Assembly: GCF_002929535.1 (NCBI RefSeq) | Contig: NZ_PJJO01000054.1 | Span: 160,874 to 224,873, forward strand | Reading direction: 5' to 3' | From: Cryobacterium sp. Y11 | GTDB taxonomy: Bacteria > Actinomycetota > Actinomycetes > Actinomycetales > Microbacteriaceae | Length of the DNA stretch: 64,000 nt | Shown: positions 16,837 to 25,053 of the stretch, piece after piece | How positions within the stretch are numbered: the stretch's first letter is position 1 | Layout: every line of letters begins with the position of its first letter | Translations under genes and position numbers: made by a program | Notes under the pieces: generated by a model | What the model saw: the letters and a program-made list of their open reading frames with translations, nothing else | Told to the model about the DNA's origin: nothing | The model's database searches: none

Positions 16837-18579
16837 CTAGCTCTGCACGTACAGGTAGTGGAAGCCCGCTCCACGGCGCTGCTCTCGGGAGGGCTTGAGC
16901 ACGCCCTGGTCCTCAAGCGACGACAGCACGGAGCCGACGTTCGTGGCTTGGGCTCCCACGAGGTCGCCCAATTCGGTCGTGCTGATACGGCCACGTGCGG
17001 CGGCGTAGGACTGGGCGACATCCTCTCGGGTGGGCCATGAGCGACGGATGTTTCTATCGACTTCACGAGCAGTGAGCGACGTTCGTGCGTGCTCACTGAG
17101 TGCCTTGGCGGGCGGCGTACCGGGAGGCGTTCCTCTCACATCGATGAAGACGGGACGCCCGTCAGTGGTCAGATCGGCGAGAGTGGCGATCGCATCAATC
17201 GCCTCAGCTTCCGACACTTGGAGGTACGGTGCCAATACGCGTGCGTCGAGCCAGCCGTAGCTAATCGCGAAATAGAGCGTCATCAAGAATCGAAGATCGG
17301 ACCCGACCCGTGGGTCGCTGAGCCCGTTCAACCACTCGATCCAGGCCGCATTCGGATGGTTGCCAATCAATCGGGTCACTACGCTCGGCCCGTCAATTTG
17401 CGAGATGTCCGGAGCGCCGTAGCCGAGGCGAAGCATGTCACCGAACATACGATCGATGCCAATCCCCTCCCGCTCGGCGACTCTCAGGGAAGCCAGGAGG
17501 TCAACGAGCGCCGTATTCCGGGATGCCGATGGATGGTTGATGATGTTCTCGGGGCTCACCCCCGACACGAATCCGCCGGGGCTGGTGACTCGAAGCAGTC
17601 CTCCGATATGTTCGACAACGGTCGGCGCGCTGATCGTCCACTCTCGATGGGCAACACCGTTCACGATCGCTTCGCGAAGTGCACGTTCCGGGATCTGGCG
17701 TACCTGGCCGCGGGCCAGCCCCTCATCGAGGTGCGTGGTCGGGTTGTACGCGCGGGAAGTCGTAAACACCTCCTGCAACTCCTCCAGCAACGACCGGTTC
17801 GCTCGTCGCACTCGCGCGATACTGTCTCCACCGGCGTTTTCCCGGCGCAGGTAGTCCAGGCCTGGTTCCCCTCGCCCGATGAACGTGAGCGCCGCAGCGT
17901 TCGTGAGCATTCCCGAACCGTCCATCGCATTGAGTCGTCGCAAGAGGTCAGTGGCGGGTACGTCGGCCAGTTCTTGCGCAGACGAGTCGGCAGAATCACG
18001 AAGAAAGTCGCGAGCCACTTCAACGGCGCTCGCTCGCACATCGTCAACCGTGTACGTACTGGCTTGCGAAGACCAGTCAACTTGCAGGTGTCGGTGCCGC
18101 CGCGCGTGCCAACTCGACGCGTCAATCTCAACACATCGATCGCTGACCCGCCAATTGAGCTTGTTGTTGTAGCGGACCGGTTCGATGGCCTCGGGAATAA
18201 TGATCACGAGGATGCGCCTGCCCCGAATCTTCACCGGTCGCACGTCGACCGTGACGCGGCGATCGAGTGTGTCATAGAGGCGGACTCGAAGCCATTCCGG
18301 GTCGAGTTCTGTACCAATCACCTCGCTGTTATCAGCCACACCGAGGAGCAACGCTCCACCACCGGGAGTATTAGCCATGCAGGCCACTGCTGGGGCAAGC
18401 TTGTCGACGGCACCCTCGCTTTTGGGCTCTGCTGGCAGGATCTGACCACCAGATGTGCGCCGTCCCGACTCCTCCTTCAGATCGAGAATCTGACGTTCAA
18501 CCACCGGATGCCCATTGTTGAGCGTTTCCAGCGCGCGCTGAACCGCCACTTCCACGGCAGAAAGCCCGAATATTGTCAC
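16837..18579 (-). CDS. Schlafen/AlbA_2-domain ATPase-type regulator
   Basis: A 580-residue protein of the helix-turn-helix 'putative DNA-binding ATPase' family. The N-terminal AlbA_2/Schlafen-like domain covers about residues 25-150 (LDLKEES, ACMANTPGGGALLLGVADN). A C-terminal GHKL-like ATPase segment covers about 300-400 (ALREAIVNGVAHREW, GLLRVTSPGGFVSGV, REGIGIDRMFGDMLRLGYG). A winged-helix region ends it (TTELGDLVGAQATNVGSVLSSLEDQGVL). Its base composition is slightly more AT-rich than its neighbours and it stands alone between two family B repeats, suggesting transfer. Relatives often sit in genomic islands and defence regions. The role here is unknown. Confidence 0.8.
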   Translation of the reverse strand: MTIFGLSAVEVAVQRALETLNNGHPVVERQILDLKEESGRRTSGGQILPAEPKSEGAVDKLAPAVACMANTPGGGALLLGVADNSEVIGTELDPEWLRVRLYDTLDRRVTVDVRPVKIRGRRILVIIIPEAIEPVRYNNKLNWRVSDRCVEIDASSWHARRHRHLQVDWSSQASTYTVDDVRASAVEVARDFLRDSADSSAQELADVPATDLLRRLNAMDGSGMLTNAAALTFIGRGEPGLDYLRRENAGGDSIARVRRANRSLLEELQEVFTTSRAYNPTTHLDEGLARGQVRQIPERALREAIVNGVAHREWTISAPTVVEHIGGLLRVTSPGGFVSGVSPENIINHPSASRNTALVDLLASLRVAEREGIGIDRMFGDMLRLGYGAPDISQIDGPSVVTRLIGNHPNAAWIEWLNGLSDPRVGSDLRFLMTLYFAISYGWLDARVLAPYLQVSEAEAIDAIATLADLTTDGRPVFIDVRGTPPGTPPAKALSEHARTSLTAREVDRNIRRSWPTREDVAQSYAAARGRISTTELGDLVGAQATNVGSVLSSLEDQGVLKPSREQRRGAGFHYLYVQS

Positions 18580-18602
18580 CGGAGCACCTTTCGACGCGAA
18601 TT

Positions 18603-18628
18603 TATAATTAATCTCAGAATTAATTATA
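18603..18628. promoter_or_regulatory. AT-rich perfect palindrome upstream of Schlafen-like gene
   Basis: TATAATTAAT and ATTAATTATA form a perfect 10-base inverted repeat around CTCAGA, 23 bases upstream of the start codon. The patch is far more AT-rich than anything nearby. It looks like a promoter/operator, perhaps self-bound by the product's winged helix. Confidence 0.6.
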
Positions 18629-18756
18629 CTTCGAGAAGGATTGTGCGGCGGATCATTATTTATATCGGGAAGATGGACTCGCGGTAGTGGCTCGGTCGCG
18701 CGTGGTTTCTAGCATCTTGAGCAGTGGGCATCCGTTTTATCTTCGGGAGCGGATGC

Positions 18757-18824
18757 CCGCGCCCGATACCGGTAGGCGCTACGGTCACCGGCGGAGCGCG
18801 CACCAATATCGGGCGCGGTCATGC
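18757..18824. repeat. Hairpin repeat family B, copy 2
   Basis: Terminal arms CCGCGCCCGAT (18757-18767) and ATCGGGCGCGG (18808-18818) are perfectly inverted. The interior, GGTAGGCGCTACGGTCACCG then GCGGAGCGCGCACC, matches the other copies. It lies just downstream of pntB. Confidence 0.8.
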
Positions 18825-18836
18825 ATCAAAAACCAC

Positions 18837-20258
18837 TTACAGCGCCTTGAGCTCCTCGGTCACCTGGGCGACAGACTTCTTGGCATCGCCGAAGAGCATC
18901 GTGGTGTTGACGCCGAAGAACAACGGGTTCTCGATGCCGGCGAAGCCCGAACTCATCGAGCGCTTGAGCACGATTACCGCGCGCGACTGGTCCACGTTGA
19001 GCACGGGCATGCCGAAGATGGGCGAGTTCGGGTCGGTGCGCGCGGCCGGGTTAGTGACGTCGTTGGCACCGATGACGATGGTGACGTCGGTGCGCGCGAA
19101 CTCGCCGTTGATATCGTCCGTCTCCTTCATGGCGTCGTAGGAGACGTCGGCCTCGGCCAGGAGCACGTTCATGTGCCCCGGCATGCGCCCGGCCACCGGG
19201 TGGATCGCGTATTTGACCTCAACGCCGCGCGCCTCGAGCACCTTGGCCATGTCCTTCACCGCGTGCTGGGCCTGGGCTACGGCGAGCCCGTAACCCGGCA
19301 CGACGATGACCTGGTTGGCGTAGGCAAGCTTGATGGCGGCATCCGCTGCTGACGTGGACTTGGCAACTTGGTCTCCGTTGTTCGTCGAATCAACACCCGT
19401 GGCGCCTCCGCCACCGAAACCGCCGGCCACGATCGAGAGAATGGACCGATTCATGGCCTTCGCCATGAGGTTGGTCAGGATGGTGCCCGACGCCCCGACG
19501 ATCATGCCGGCGACGATCATCGCGATATTGTTCAGCGCGAGCCCGGCGGCCGCCGCGGAGAGACCGGTGAGGGCGTTCAGCAGCGAGATAACGACGGGCA
19601 TGTCGGCGCCGCCGATCGGGAGCACGGTCATCACCCCGAGAATTCCCGCCAGAACAAGGATTGTGCCGAACCAGACCGGGTCGGCGCCGGTGCTCGCTGA
19701 GTCGATGCCGACGATGGCGGCCGCGCCGACGGAGCCCAGGAACAGGATCGCGTTGAGTGGCTGTTGCAGTCGACCAACCGACAGGGGGCGCCCGGGCAGA
19801 ATCTGCTGCAGCTTCATGAAGGCGACGATCGAACCCCAAAACGACAACGAGCCGATGATCGCCGCGAAGAGGGAGGCGATGACCAGTGGGAGCACCGGGC
19901 CGGAGGCGACGCGGAGGCCGGTGAAGCCATCGCTTTCGATGAATTCACCCCAGGCGATGAGCGCGACCGTTCCGCCACCGACGCCGTTGAACAGGGCAAC
20001 GAGCTGCGGCACCGCCGTCATCTTCACCTTGCGGGCGGGCGGGATGCCGATGATCACGCCCACGACAAGGGCGGCGATGATGATCAGCCAGCTGCTGGTC
20101 TCGCGGATGTGGATCAGGGTCGCCACGAACGCGATGGCCATGCCGGCCGCAGCAATTTTGTTACCGCGCACCGCAGATCTCGGGGCAGTCAGCCCGGAGA
20201 GCCCAATAATGAACATCGCGAACGCGACGATATAGAGGGCGTAAACGAGGATGTCCAT
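18837..20258 (-). CDS. pntB: NAD(P) transhydrogenase beta subunit
   Basis: Proton-translocating transhydrogenase subunit (473 residues), coupling hydride transfer from NADH to NADP+ with proton import. The N-terminal half is a membrane domain of about eight helices (ALYIVAFAMFIIGLSGL, WLIIIAALVVGVIIGIPPARKVKM). The C-terminal NADP-binding domain III has VVPGYGLAVAQAQHAVKDMA, HPVAGRMPGHMNVLLAEADV, VIGANDVTNPAARTD and NPLFFGVNTTMLFGDAKKSV. It is the last gene of the pntA1-pntA2-pntB operon, starting 2 bases after the pntA2 stop. It would supply NADPH. Confidence 0.96.
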   Translation of the reverse strand: MDILVYALYIVAFAMFIIGLSGLTAPRSAVRGNKIAAAGMAIAFVATLIHIRETSSWLIIIAALVVGVIIGIPPARKVKMTAVPQLVALFNGVGGGTVALIAWGEFIESDGFTGLRVASGPVLPLVIASLFAAIIGSLSFWGSIVAFMKLQQILPGRPLSVGRLQQPLNAILFLGSVGAAAIVGIDSASTGADPVWFGTILVLAGILGVMTVLPIGGADMPVVISLLNALTGLSAAAAGLALNNIAMIVAGMIVGASGTILTNLMAKAMNRSILSIVAGGFGGGGATGVDSTNNGDQVAKSTSAADAAIKLAYANQVIVVPGYGLAVAQAQHAVKDMAKVLEARGVEVKYAIHPVAGRMPGHMNVLLAEADVSYDAMKETDDINGEFARTDVTIVIGANDVTNPAARTDPNSPIFGMPVLNVDQSRAVIVLKRSMSSGFAGIENPLFFGVNTTMLFGDAKKSVAQVTEELKAL

Positions 20259-20260
20259 GG

Positions 20261-20575
20261 TCAGTTGATCCCCTCGATCTTGCTGCTGGCTGGCCGGGTC
20301 TTAAACATGGCCAGCATCCGGTCGGTCACGACAAACCCGCCGATGACGTTGACAGTGCCGAACACGATCGCCACGAACGAGATGATCTGTAGCGGGATGC
20401 TGGGGTTGTCTGCCGTGCCGAGCACGGTCAGGGCGCCGAGCACGACGATACCGTGGATGGCGTTGGTGCCCGACATCAGCGGGGTGTGCAAGGTGTTTGG
20501 CACTTTTGAGATGACGGCGAAGCCGATGAATCCCGAGAGTACGAGGATGGCGATGTTCGCCAGAAAAGAGTCCAT
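20261..20575 (-). CDS. pntA2: NAD(P) transhydrogenase alpha subunit, membrane part
   Basis: A 104-residue separate polypeptide for the membrane segment that is fused to PntA in E. coli. It starts MDSFLANIAILVLSGFIGF, followed by KVPNTLHTPLMSGTNAIHGIVVLGAL and QIISFVAIVFGTVNVIGGFVV. These include the conserved NALHGI-like coupling motif. The open frame continues upstream, but that part is antisense to pntA1 content and is not coding. Starting at ATG 20573-20575 leaves one base between it and the pntA1 stop. Confidence 0.92.
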   Translation of the reverse strand: MDSFLANIAILVLSGFIGFAVISKVPNTLHTPLMSGTNAIHGIVVLGALTVLGTADNPSIPLQIISFVAIVFGTVNVIGGFVVTDRMLAMFKTRPASSKIEGIN

Positions 20576-20576
20576 G

Positions 20577-21692
20577 TCAGATCCTGTTCGAGACTGAGGC
20601 GCGCGTGACGCACGAGAGCGCCACAACGTCGTCGGAATAGTCGGGGTCGAGTCGGCCGTCGCGCACCAGCAGTTCGAGCAGCGCGGTGAGGTTCTTTGAA
20701 TAAAGCTCGCTCGCATGCTCGGGCATGGTCGAGGGCAGATTGAGCGGCGAGGCAATCGTGACGCCGCCGACGACCACACTCTCGCCGGGAACGGTGAGTT
20801 CGCAGTTGCCGCCGGTCTCCCCCGCCATGTCAATGACGACACTGCCCGGCTTCATCCCGTGCACGGCGCGAGCGGTCACCAGCCGCGGCGCCGGTCGCCC
20901 CGGCACAAGAGCCGTGGTGATCACGACGTCGAAGGTAGAAATTGCTTTCTCCAGCGCTGCCTGCTGCGCGGCGCGCTCGTCGGCGGTCAGCTCGCGGGCG
21001 TAACCGCCGTCACCGGCCGCGTCGATACCCACGTCGAGCCACTGGGCTCCCACCGACCGCACCTGGTCGGCGACATCCGGACGCACGTCATAGCCGGTGA
21101 CGCGACCGCCGAGCCTTCTGGCAGTGGCGAGGGCCTGCAGCCCCGCAACACCGACGCCGAGCACTAGCACGCTGGCCGGCTTGACCGTGCCCGCGGCCGT
21201 CGTGAGCATCGGGAAGAACCGAGTCGACAGCGATGCGGCAAGGATGACCGACTTATAGCCGGCGACATTTGCCTGCGACGACAAGGCGTCCATGACCTGG
21301 GCCCGAGAGATGCGGGGAATCGCCTCGACAGCGTAGCCAATGATGCCAGCACTCTGCAGCGCAGCAATCTTGTTCTCCGCGTTGCGCGGCGCGAGGAACC
21401 CGATCAGGGTCGCGCCCGGCTTCAGACGGGCAATCTCGGCGTCGGTGGGCGGAGCGACCTTGAGCACGATGTCGGCGCGCCAGGCGTCACCGATGGTGGC
21501 GCCGGCTTCGAGATAGAGGTCGTCACCCATCAGCGCTTCAGCCCCCGCGCCGGATTCAACGACGACATCGAGCCCCCTGGCGACCAGGGATGCGACGGCG
21601 CGCGGCACGAGGGCAACTCGCCGCTCATCCGCCCCGCTCTCGCGGACAACGCCGATAGTAGGTGTCTCGGGGTGTGGTTGGTTATCAGGCAC
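20577..21692 (-). CDS. pntA1: NAD(P) transhydrogenase alpha subunit, NAD-binding part
   Basis: The NAD(H)-binding domain I polypeptide, 371 residues. Blocks: IGVVRESGADERRVALVP, the nucleotide fold VLVLGVGVAGLQALATARRLGGRVTGYDVRP, and the mobile-loop region TTALVPGRPAPRLVTARAV with GSVVIDMAGETGGNCE. I chose the GTG at 21690-21692 because GAAAGG precedes it by seven bases and PDNQPHPETPTIG aligns as a normal N-terminus. A longer open frame to 22232 crosses repeat B3 and the promoter of the divergent exporter gene and is not credible. Confidence 0.93.
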   Translation of the reverse strand: MPDNQPHPETPTIGVVRESGADERRVALVPRAVASLVARGLDVVVESGAGAEALMGDDLYLEAGATIGDAWRADIVLKVAPPTDAEIARLKPGATLIGFLAPRNAENKIAALQSAGIIGYAVEAIPRISRAQVMDALSSQANVAGYKSVILAASLSTRFFPMLTTAAGTVKPASVLVLGVGVAGLQALATARRLGGRVTGYDVRPDVADQVRSVGAQWLDVGIDAAGDGGYARELTADERAAQQAALEKAISTFDVVITTALVPGRPAPRLVTARAVHGMKPGSVVIDMAGETGGNCELTVPGESVVVGGVTIASPLNLPSTMPEHASELYSKNLTALLELLVRDGRLDPDYSDDVVALSCVTRASVSNRI

Positions 21693-22131
21693 GGTCGAGC
21701 CTTTCAAAGCGGATGTCCGCACGCTCATCACTGAGGCGGCAAATATCCTTGCGGTAGGGACGGGGCACCTGGGCCAGAAATGTTGTTCCCAGCACGCGCC
21801 GGAAGCGTCCACGGTCGGCAGAAGCTCCTGGGACGAACATAGCGGGATGGGGCAGGGGATAGGACCGATCAGCGGTCGCCGTTGCTGAAAGATTCGGTCT
21901 TCCTCACCATGCACCGGTTGACTTGAGGCGATTTTACATAGTGAGCAGTCAGCATCCGGTGAGCATTGGCATTGTTTGACGTGGCCGATGGCGACCGCGC
22001 CCGGTACGGGGTGAGCGCGACGGTAACCGGCGTAGCGCGCACCGACATCGGGCGCGGTCATGCGGAGTGCGGCAGATGGGGTGCAGGCCGCGGGTCGAGC
22101 GCGCCACCCGTAGAGTCGACACATCAACATT
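21693..22131. other. Divergent intergenic region pntA1 / MATE gene
   Basis: It holds repeat B3 and presumably the promoters for both flanking genes. I see no gene, tRNA or clear riboswitch. TTGACT at about 21910 could be a -35 element, but no matching -10 at good spacing is evident. Confidence 0.4.
21993..22059. repeat. Hairpin repeat family B, copy 3
   Basis: GACCGCGCCCG (21993-22003) and CGGGCGCGGTC (22049-22059) are perfect 11-base terminal inverted repeats. Inside lie GGTGAGCGC and GCGCGCACC, which can pair as a second stem around GGTAACCGGCGT. Confidence 0.85.
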
Positions 22132-23454
22132 TTGCGGGCACAGCCCATCGACCGCGACATTCTGCGCCTCGCCGTGCCCGCTCTCGGTGCGCTCGTGGCC
22201 GAGCCGTTGTTTCTGCTGGCCGATTCGGCCATGGTCGGTCACCTCGGCACCACCCCGCTGGCCGGACTCGGCTTGGCGAGCGCGGTATTGCAAACCATCA
22301 TCGGCCTCATGGTTTTTCTCGCCTACAGCACGACCCCCGCCGTGGCGCGCTGGCTCGGCGCCGGAGACACGCGGAGGGCGGTATCCGTCGGCATTGACGG
22401 ACTCTGGCTCGCCCTCGCCCTCGGCCTGGTGCTCGCCGCCGGCGGCCTGCTCGCCACCCCGGCGCTGGTCGGTGCGTTCGGCGCCGAAACGGCCGTGACA
22501 GCGGATGCCGCCACCTACCTTGGCATCTCCATGTTCGGCCTACCCGCCATGTTGCTGGTGTTCGCTGCCACCGGACTGCTGCGCGGCCTGCAAGACACCC
22601 GTACCCCGCTCTACGTGGCCGGCATCGGTTTCGGCGCGAACATCGCGCTCAACTACGTGTTCATCTACCTGCTGAGCTGGGGCATCGCCGGATCAGCCGT
22701 TGGTACCGTCGTCGCGCAGTGGGGCATGGCCCTGGTCTACCTCGTCGTCGTCAACAGGCACGCCCGGCGCCACAGCGCTCCGCTCCGTCCGCACCGAGCC
22801 GGGCTGCTGCTCGGCGCCCGGAGCGGCGGCTGGCTTTTCCTGCGCACGGTGAGCCTGCGCGCCGCCATGCTGCTCGCCGTGTTTGTGGCCGCTCAGCTCG
22901 GCTCCCCCGAGCTCGCTGCCTTTCAGATCGCGATGACCCTGTTTGCGACGCTGGCGTTCGCCCTCGACGCCCTCGCTATTGCCGCCCAGGCCCTCGTCGG
23001 GCGGGGCCTCGGCGCCGGGGACGTGCCACAGGTGCGCGCCGTGCTGCATCGTTGCCTGCAGTGGGGCCTACTCGCGGGCCTCGTGCTCGCGGTAGTCGTG
23101 ATCGGCACGAGCGGGGTGCTCGGGCATGCGTTCACCAACGCCTCGGCAGTGACGCAGCTGCTGCCGCTGACCCTGATCGTGCTGGGGGCATCCGTTCCCC
23201 TCGGCGCGGTCGTGTTCGTGCTCGACGGCGTGCTCATCGGAGCCGGCGACGCCCGCTATCTCGCGCTGACCGGGCTGATCAACCTCGCCGTGTTCGTGCC
23301 GCTGGCCTTCGCCGTGCTGGTCTGGGCGCCGTCGGGCGAAGCCGGGCTCGCGCTGCTCATGGCCGCGTTCGCCCTCGGCTATCTCGGAGCCCGAGCTGTG
23401 ACGCTGTCGCTGCGTGCCCGCAGCATGGCCTGGATGGTCGTCGGCGCGCGCTGA
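22132..23454 (+). CDS. MATE-family efflux transporter (DinF-like)
   Basis: A 440-residue multidrug/toxin exporter with about 12 membrane helices in two homologous halves. The N-terminus (DRDILRLAVPALGALVAEPLFLLADSAMVGHLGTTPLAGLGLA) is the classic MATE opening. YVFIYLLSWGIAGSAVGTVVAQWGMALVY and DALAIAAQALVGRGLGAGD are further MATE blocks. The start is TTG at 22132, with no strong ribosome-binding site. No other in-frame start would keep the first helix. Substrate unknown; DinF-like members export cations or organic compounds using H+ or Na+. Confidence 0.9.
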   Translation: MRAQPIDRDILRLAVPALGALVAEPLFLLADSAMVGHLGTTPLAGLGLASAVLQTIIGLMVFLAYSTTPAVARWLGAGDTRRAVSVGIDGLWLALALGLVLAAGGLLATPALVGAFGAETAVTADAATYLGISMFGLPAMLLVFAATGLLRGLQDTRTPLYVAGIGFGANIALNYVFIYLLSWGIAGSAVGTVVAQWGMALVYLVVVNRHARRHSAPLRPHRAGLLLGARSGGWLFLRTVSLRAAMLLAVFVAAQLGSPELAAFQIAMTLFATLAFALDALAIAAQALVGRGLGAGDVPQVRAVLHRCLQWGLLAGLVLAVVVIGTSGVLGHAFTNASAVTQLLPLTLIVLGASVPLGAVVFVLDGVLIGAGDARYLALTGLINLAVFVPLAFAVLVWAPSGEAGLALLMAAFALGYLGARAVTLSLRARSMAWMVVGAR

Positions 23455-23673
23455 TTCCAGTGGATGCCGCCGCTCGCGCGCCCGAATCCCGCTCGCCTGC
23501 GTGATACGAGATCACGTGTAGACCACGGTCATATCCCCTGAGGGGTTCGTAAGTCGTCTCGGTTCGCCGCGTCGGCTTCTCCCGGTGTGAAAGGCAGCCG
23601 TGCCCAGGGCTATGAAGAACTGCCCGCTGGTGGCCCACAGATCTGCTCACCAGGATTCGGCTGCCGGGCGAGG

Positions 23674-25053
23674 TTATTCCAGCGGGTAGGCGAGGGCGTT
23701 CTGGCAGATGCCGAGCGTCACCCGGTCACCAAGGCGGGGCAGGTCTGGCGCGGCGATGCGCGCGCGCACCACCGTTTTCTCCGCGTCAGCGAGGGCGAAA
23801 GTGACCAGGGCATCGTGGCCGGCGTAGGCGATGGCGGTGGCGACGGCATCCGTTGTTGGCTGGGCCGAACCCTTCGCGCCCAGGGTCAGCCATTCGGGGC
23901 GGAGCAGCACGCCCACACCCGTTCCGTCGGCGGGAGCGGATGCTGCACCGGCAGGCTGCGCGCCCATCCAGTCCGCCGCGAGCGAGCCGAGGGCGCACTC
24001 GACCCGGCCGCCGCGCCAGACTCCGTCGAGCTCGACGGTATCACCGACGAAACCGGCGACCCAGGGGTCGACCGGGCGCTCGTAGACATCCGCTGGGGTG
24101 CCGAATTGCAAAATCTTCCCGCCGCGCATCACGGCGACGAAGTCGGCGAGGGAGAGTGCCTCTTCCTGGTCGTGCGTCACGAGCAGGCTCGTGTTGCGCT
24201 GGCCGCGCAGCAGGGCGGCGACCTCGGTGCGGAGGGCCGAGCGCAGCAGTGGATCGAGGGCAGCGAAGGGTTCGTCGAGCAGCATGAGGTCGGGCCGCGG
24301 AGCGAGCGCCCGGGCCAGCGAAACGCGTTGGGCCTGACCGCCGGAGAGCTGCGCGGGGGCGCGATCGACCAATTCGGACAGGCCCACCAGGCTGGCGAGC
24401 TCCGCGATGCGGTCCGCTCGGCTGTTCTGGCGGCCACGGTCGCCACTCGCGGGCACAGCGGTACGGCGGGTCTCGTGCAACACAGTGGCGGCGCGGGGGT
24501 TCGCGGCAAGCGCCGTGCCGGCAACGGAACCCGCCTGCACGGGCGCTGCGCCCGGGCGGCTCGCCAGCAGCGCCACAGCCACAGGGCTCGTCGGCGCAGT
24601 TTCGAGGGAGCTCCCCCGCACCCGCGCCGCACCGCGGCGAGCGGCGCGCCCGCGGCGGGTGAGTCCGGCGAGCAGTCCAGACACTCCCCCCGGGGCCTCG
24701 CCGGGCTCGCAGTACAAATCGTCGCTCTGCCGTGAGCGTGGCAACCCGAACCCGATGTTCTCACCGACCGTGAGGTGCGGAAACAGCGAGGCATCCTGCG
24801 GAACCCAGCCCATGCCGCGTTTCTCCGGCGCGCGTTGCACGCCCGGTCCGGTGACGAGGCGTCCACCAACGGTGATGGTGCCGGAGGTGACCGGCAACAG
24901 ACCCGCGACCGCGCGCAGGAGGGTGGTCTTGCCGCATCCGCTCGGGCCGAGAACGGCCACCAGCGAACCGCGCGGAATGTGCAGATTTACGTCGTCGAGC
25001 ACCCGCGTGTCACCGTACGCGACGCGGAGCGCCTCGATTGTTACCCAACCCAC
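23674..25053 (-). CDS. Ferric-iron ABC transporter ATPase with large insertion
   Basis: FbpC-type ATPase. Walker A is GPSGCGKTT (residues 36-44), the Q-loop is WVPQDA (about 83-88), the signature is LSGGQAQR (236-243), Walker B is LMLLDEPFAALDP, and the H-loop is LLVTHDQEEAL. A regulatory OB-like C-terminal domain follows. Unusually, about 105 residues (107-212), rich in Ala, Arg, Gly and Pro, sit between the Q-loop segment NIGFGLPR and the helix RIAELASLVGL before the signature. This makes 459 residues against a usual 350. The reading frame stays open and GC-rich throughout. It overlaps the permease stop (TAGTG). Probably functional, but the insertion falls in the helical subdomain. Confidence 0.88.
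   Translation of the reverse strand: MGWVTIEALRVAYGDTRVLDDVNLHIPRGSLVAVLGPSGCGKTTLLRAVAGLLPVTSGTITVGGRLVTGPGVQRAPEKRGMGWVPQDASLFPHLTVGENIGFGLPRSRQSDDLYCEPGEAPGGVSGLLAGLTRRGRAARRGAARVRGSSLETAPTSPVAVALLASRPGAAPVQAGSVAGTALAANPRAATVLHETRRTAVPASGDRGRQNSRADRIAELASLVGLSELVDRAPAQLSGGQAQRVSLARALAPRPDLMLLDEPFAALDPLLRSALRTEVAALLRGQRNTSLLVTHDQEEALSLADFVAVMRGGKILQFGTPADVYERPVDPWVAGFVGDTVELDGVWRGGRVECALGSLAADWMGAQPAGAASAPADGTGVGVLLRPEWLTLGAKGSAQPTTDAVATAIAYAGHDALVTFALADAEKTVVRARIAAPDLPRLGDRVTLGICQNALAYPLE

Noticed and set aside
13573..18687. Long plus-strand frames of 480-613 codons over the serine hydrolase, M13 peptidase and Schlafen-like genes
   Set aside because: All are antisense to genes with catalytic motifs and consist of low-complexity Ala/Arg/Gly/Val-rich translation without domains.
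20577..22232. A 551-codon version of pntA1 starting at 22232
   Set aside because: The extra 180 codons cross repeat B3 and the divergent exporter's start. The GTG at 21692 has a good ribosome-binding site and a normal PntA N-terminus.
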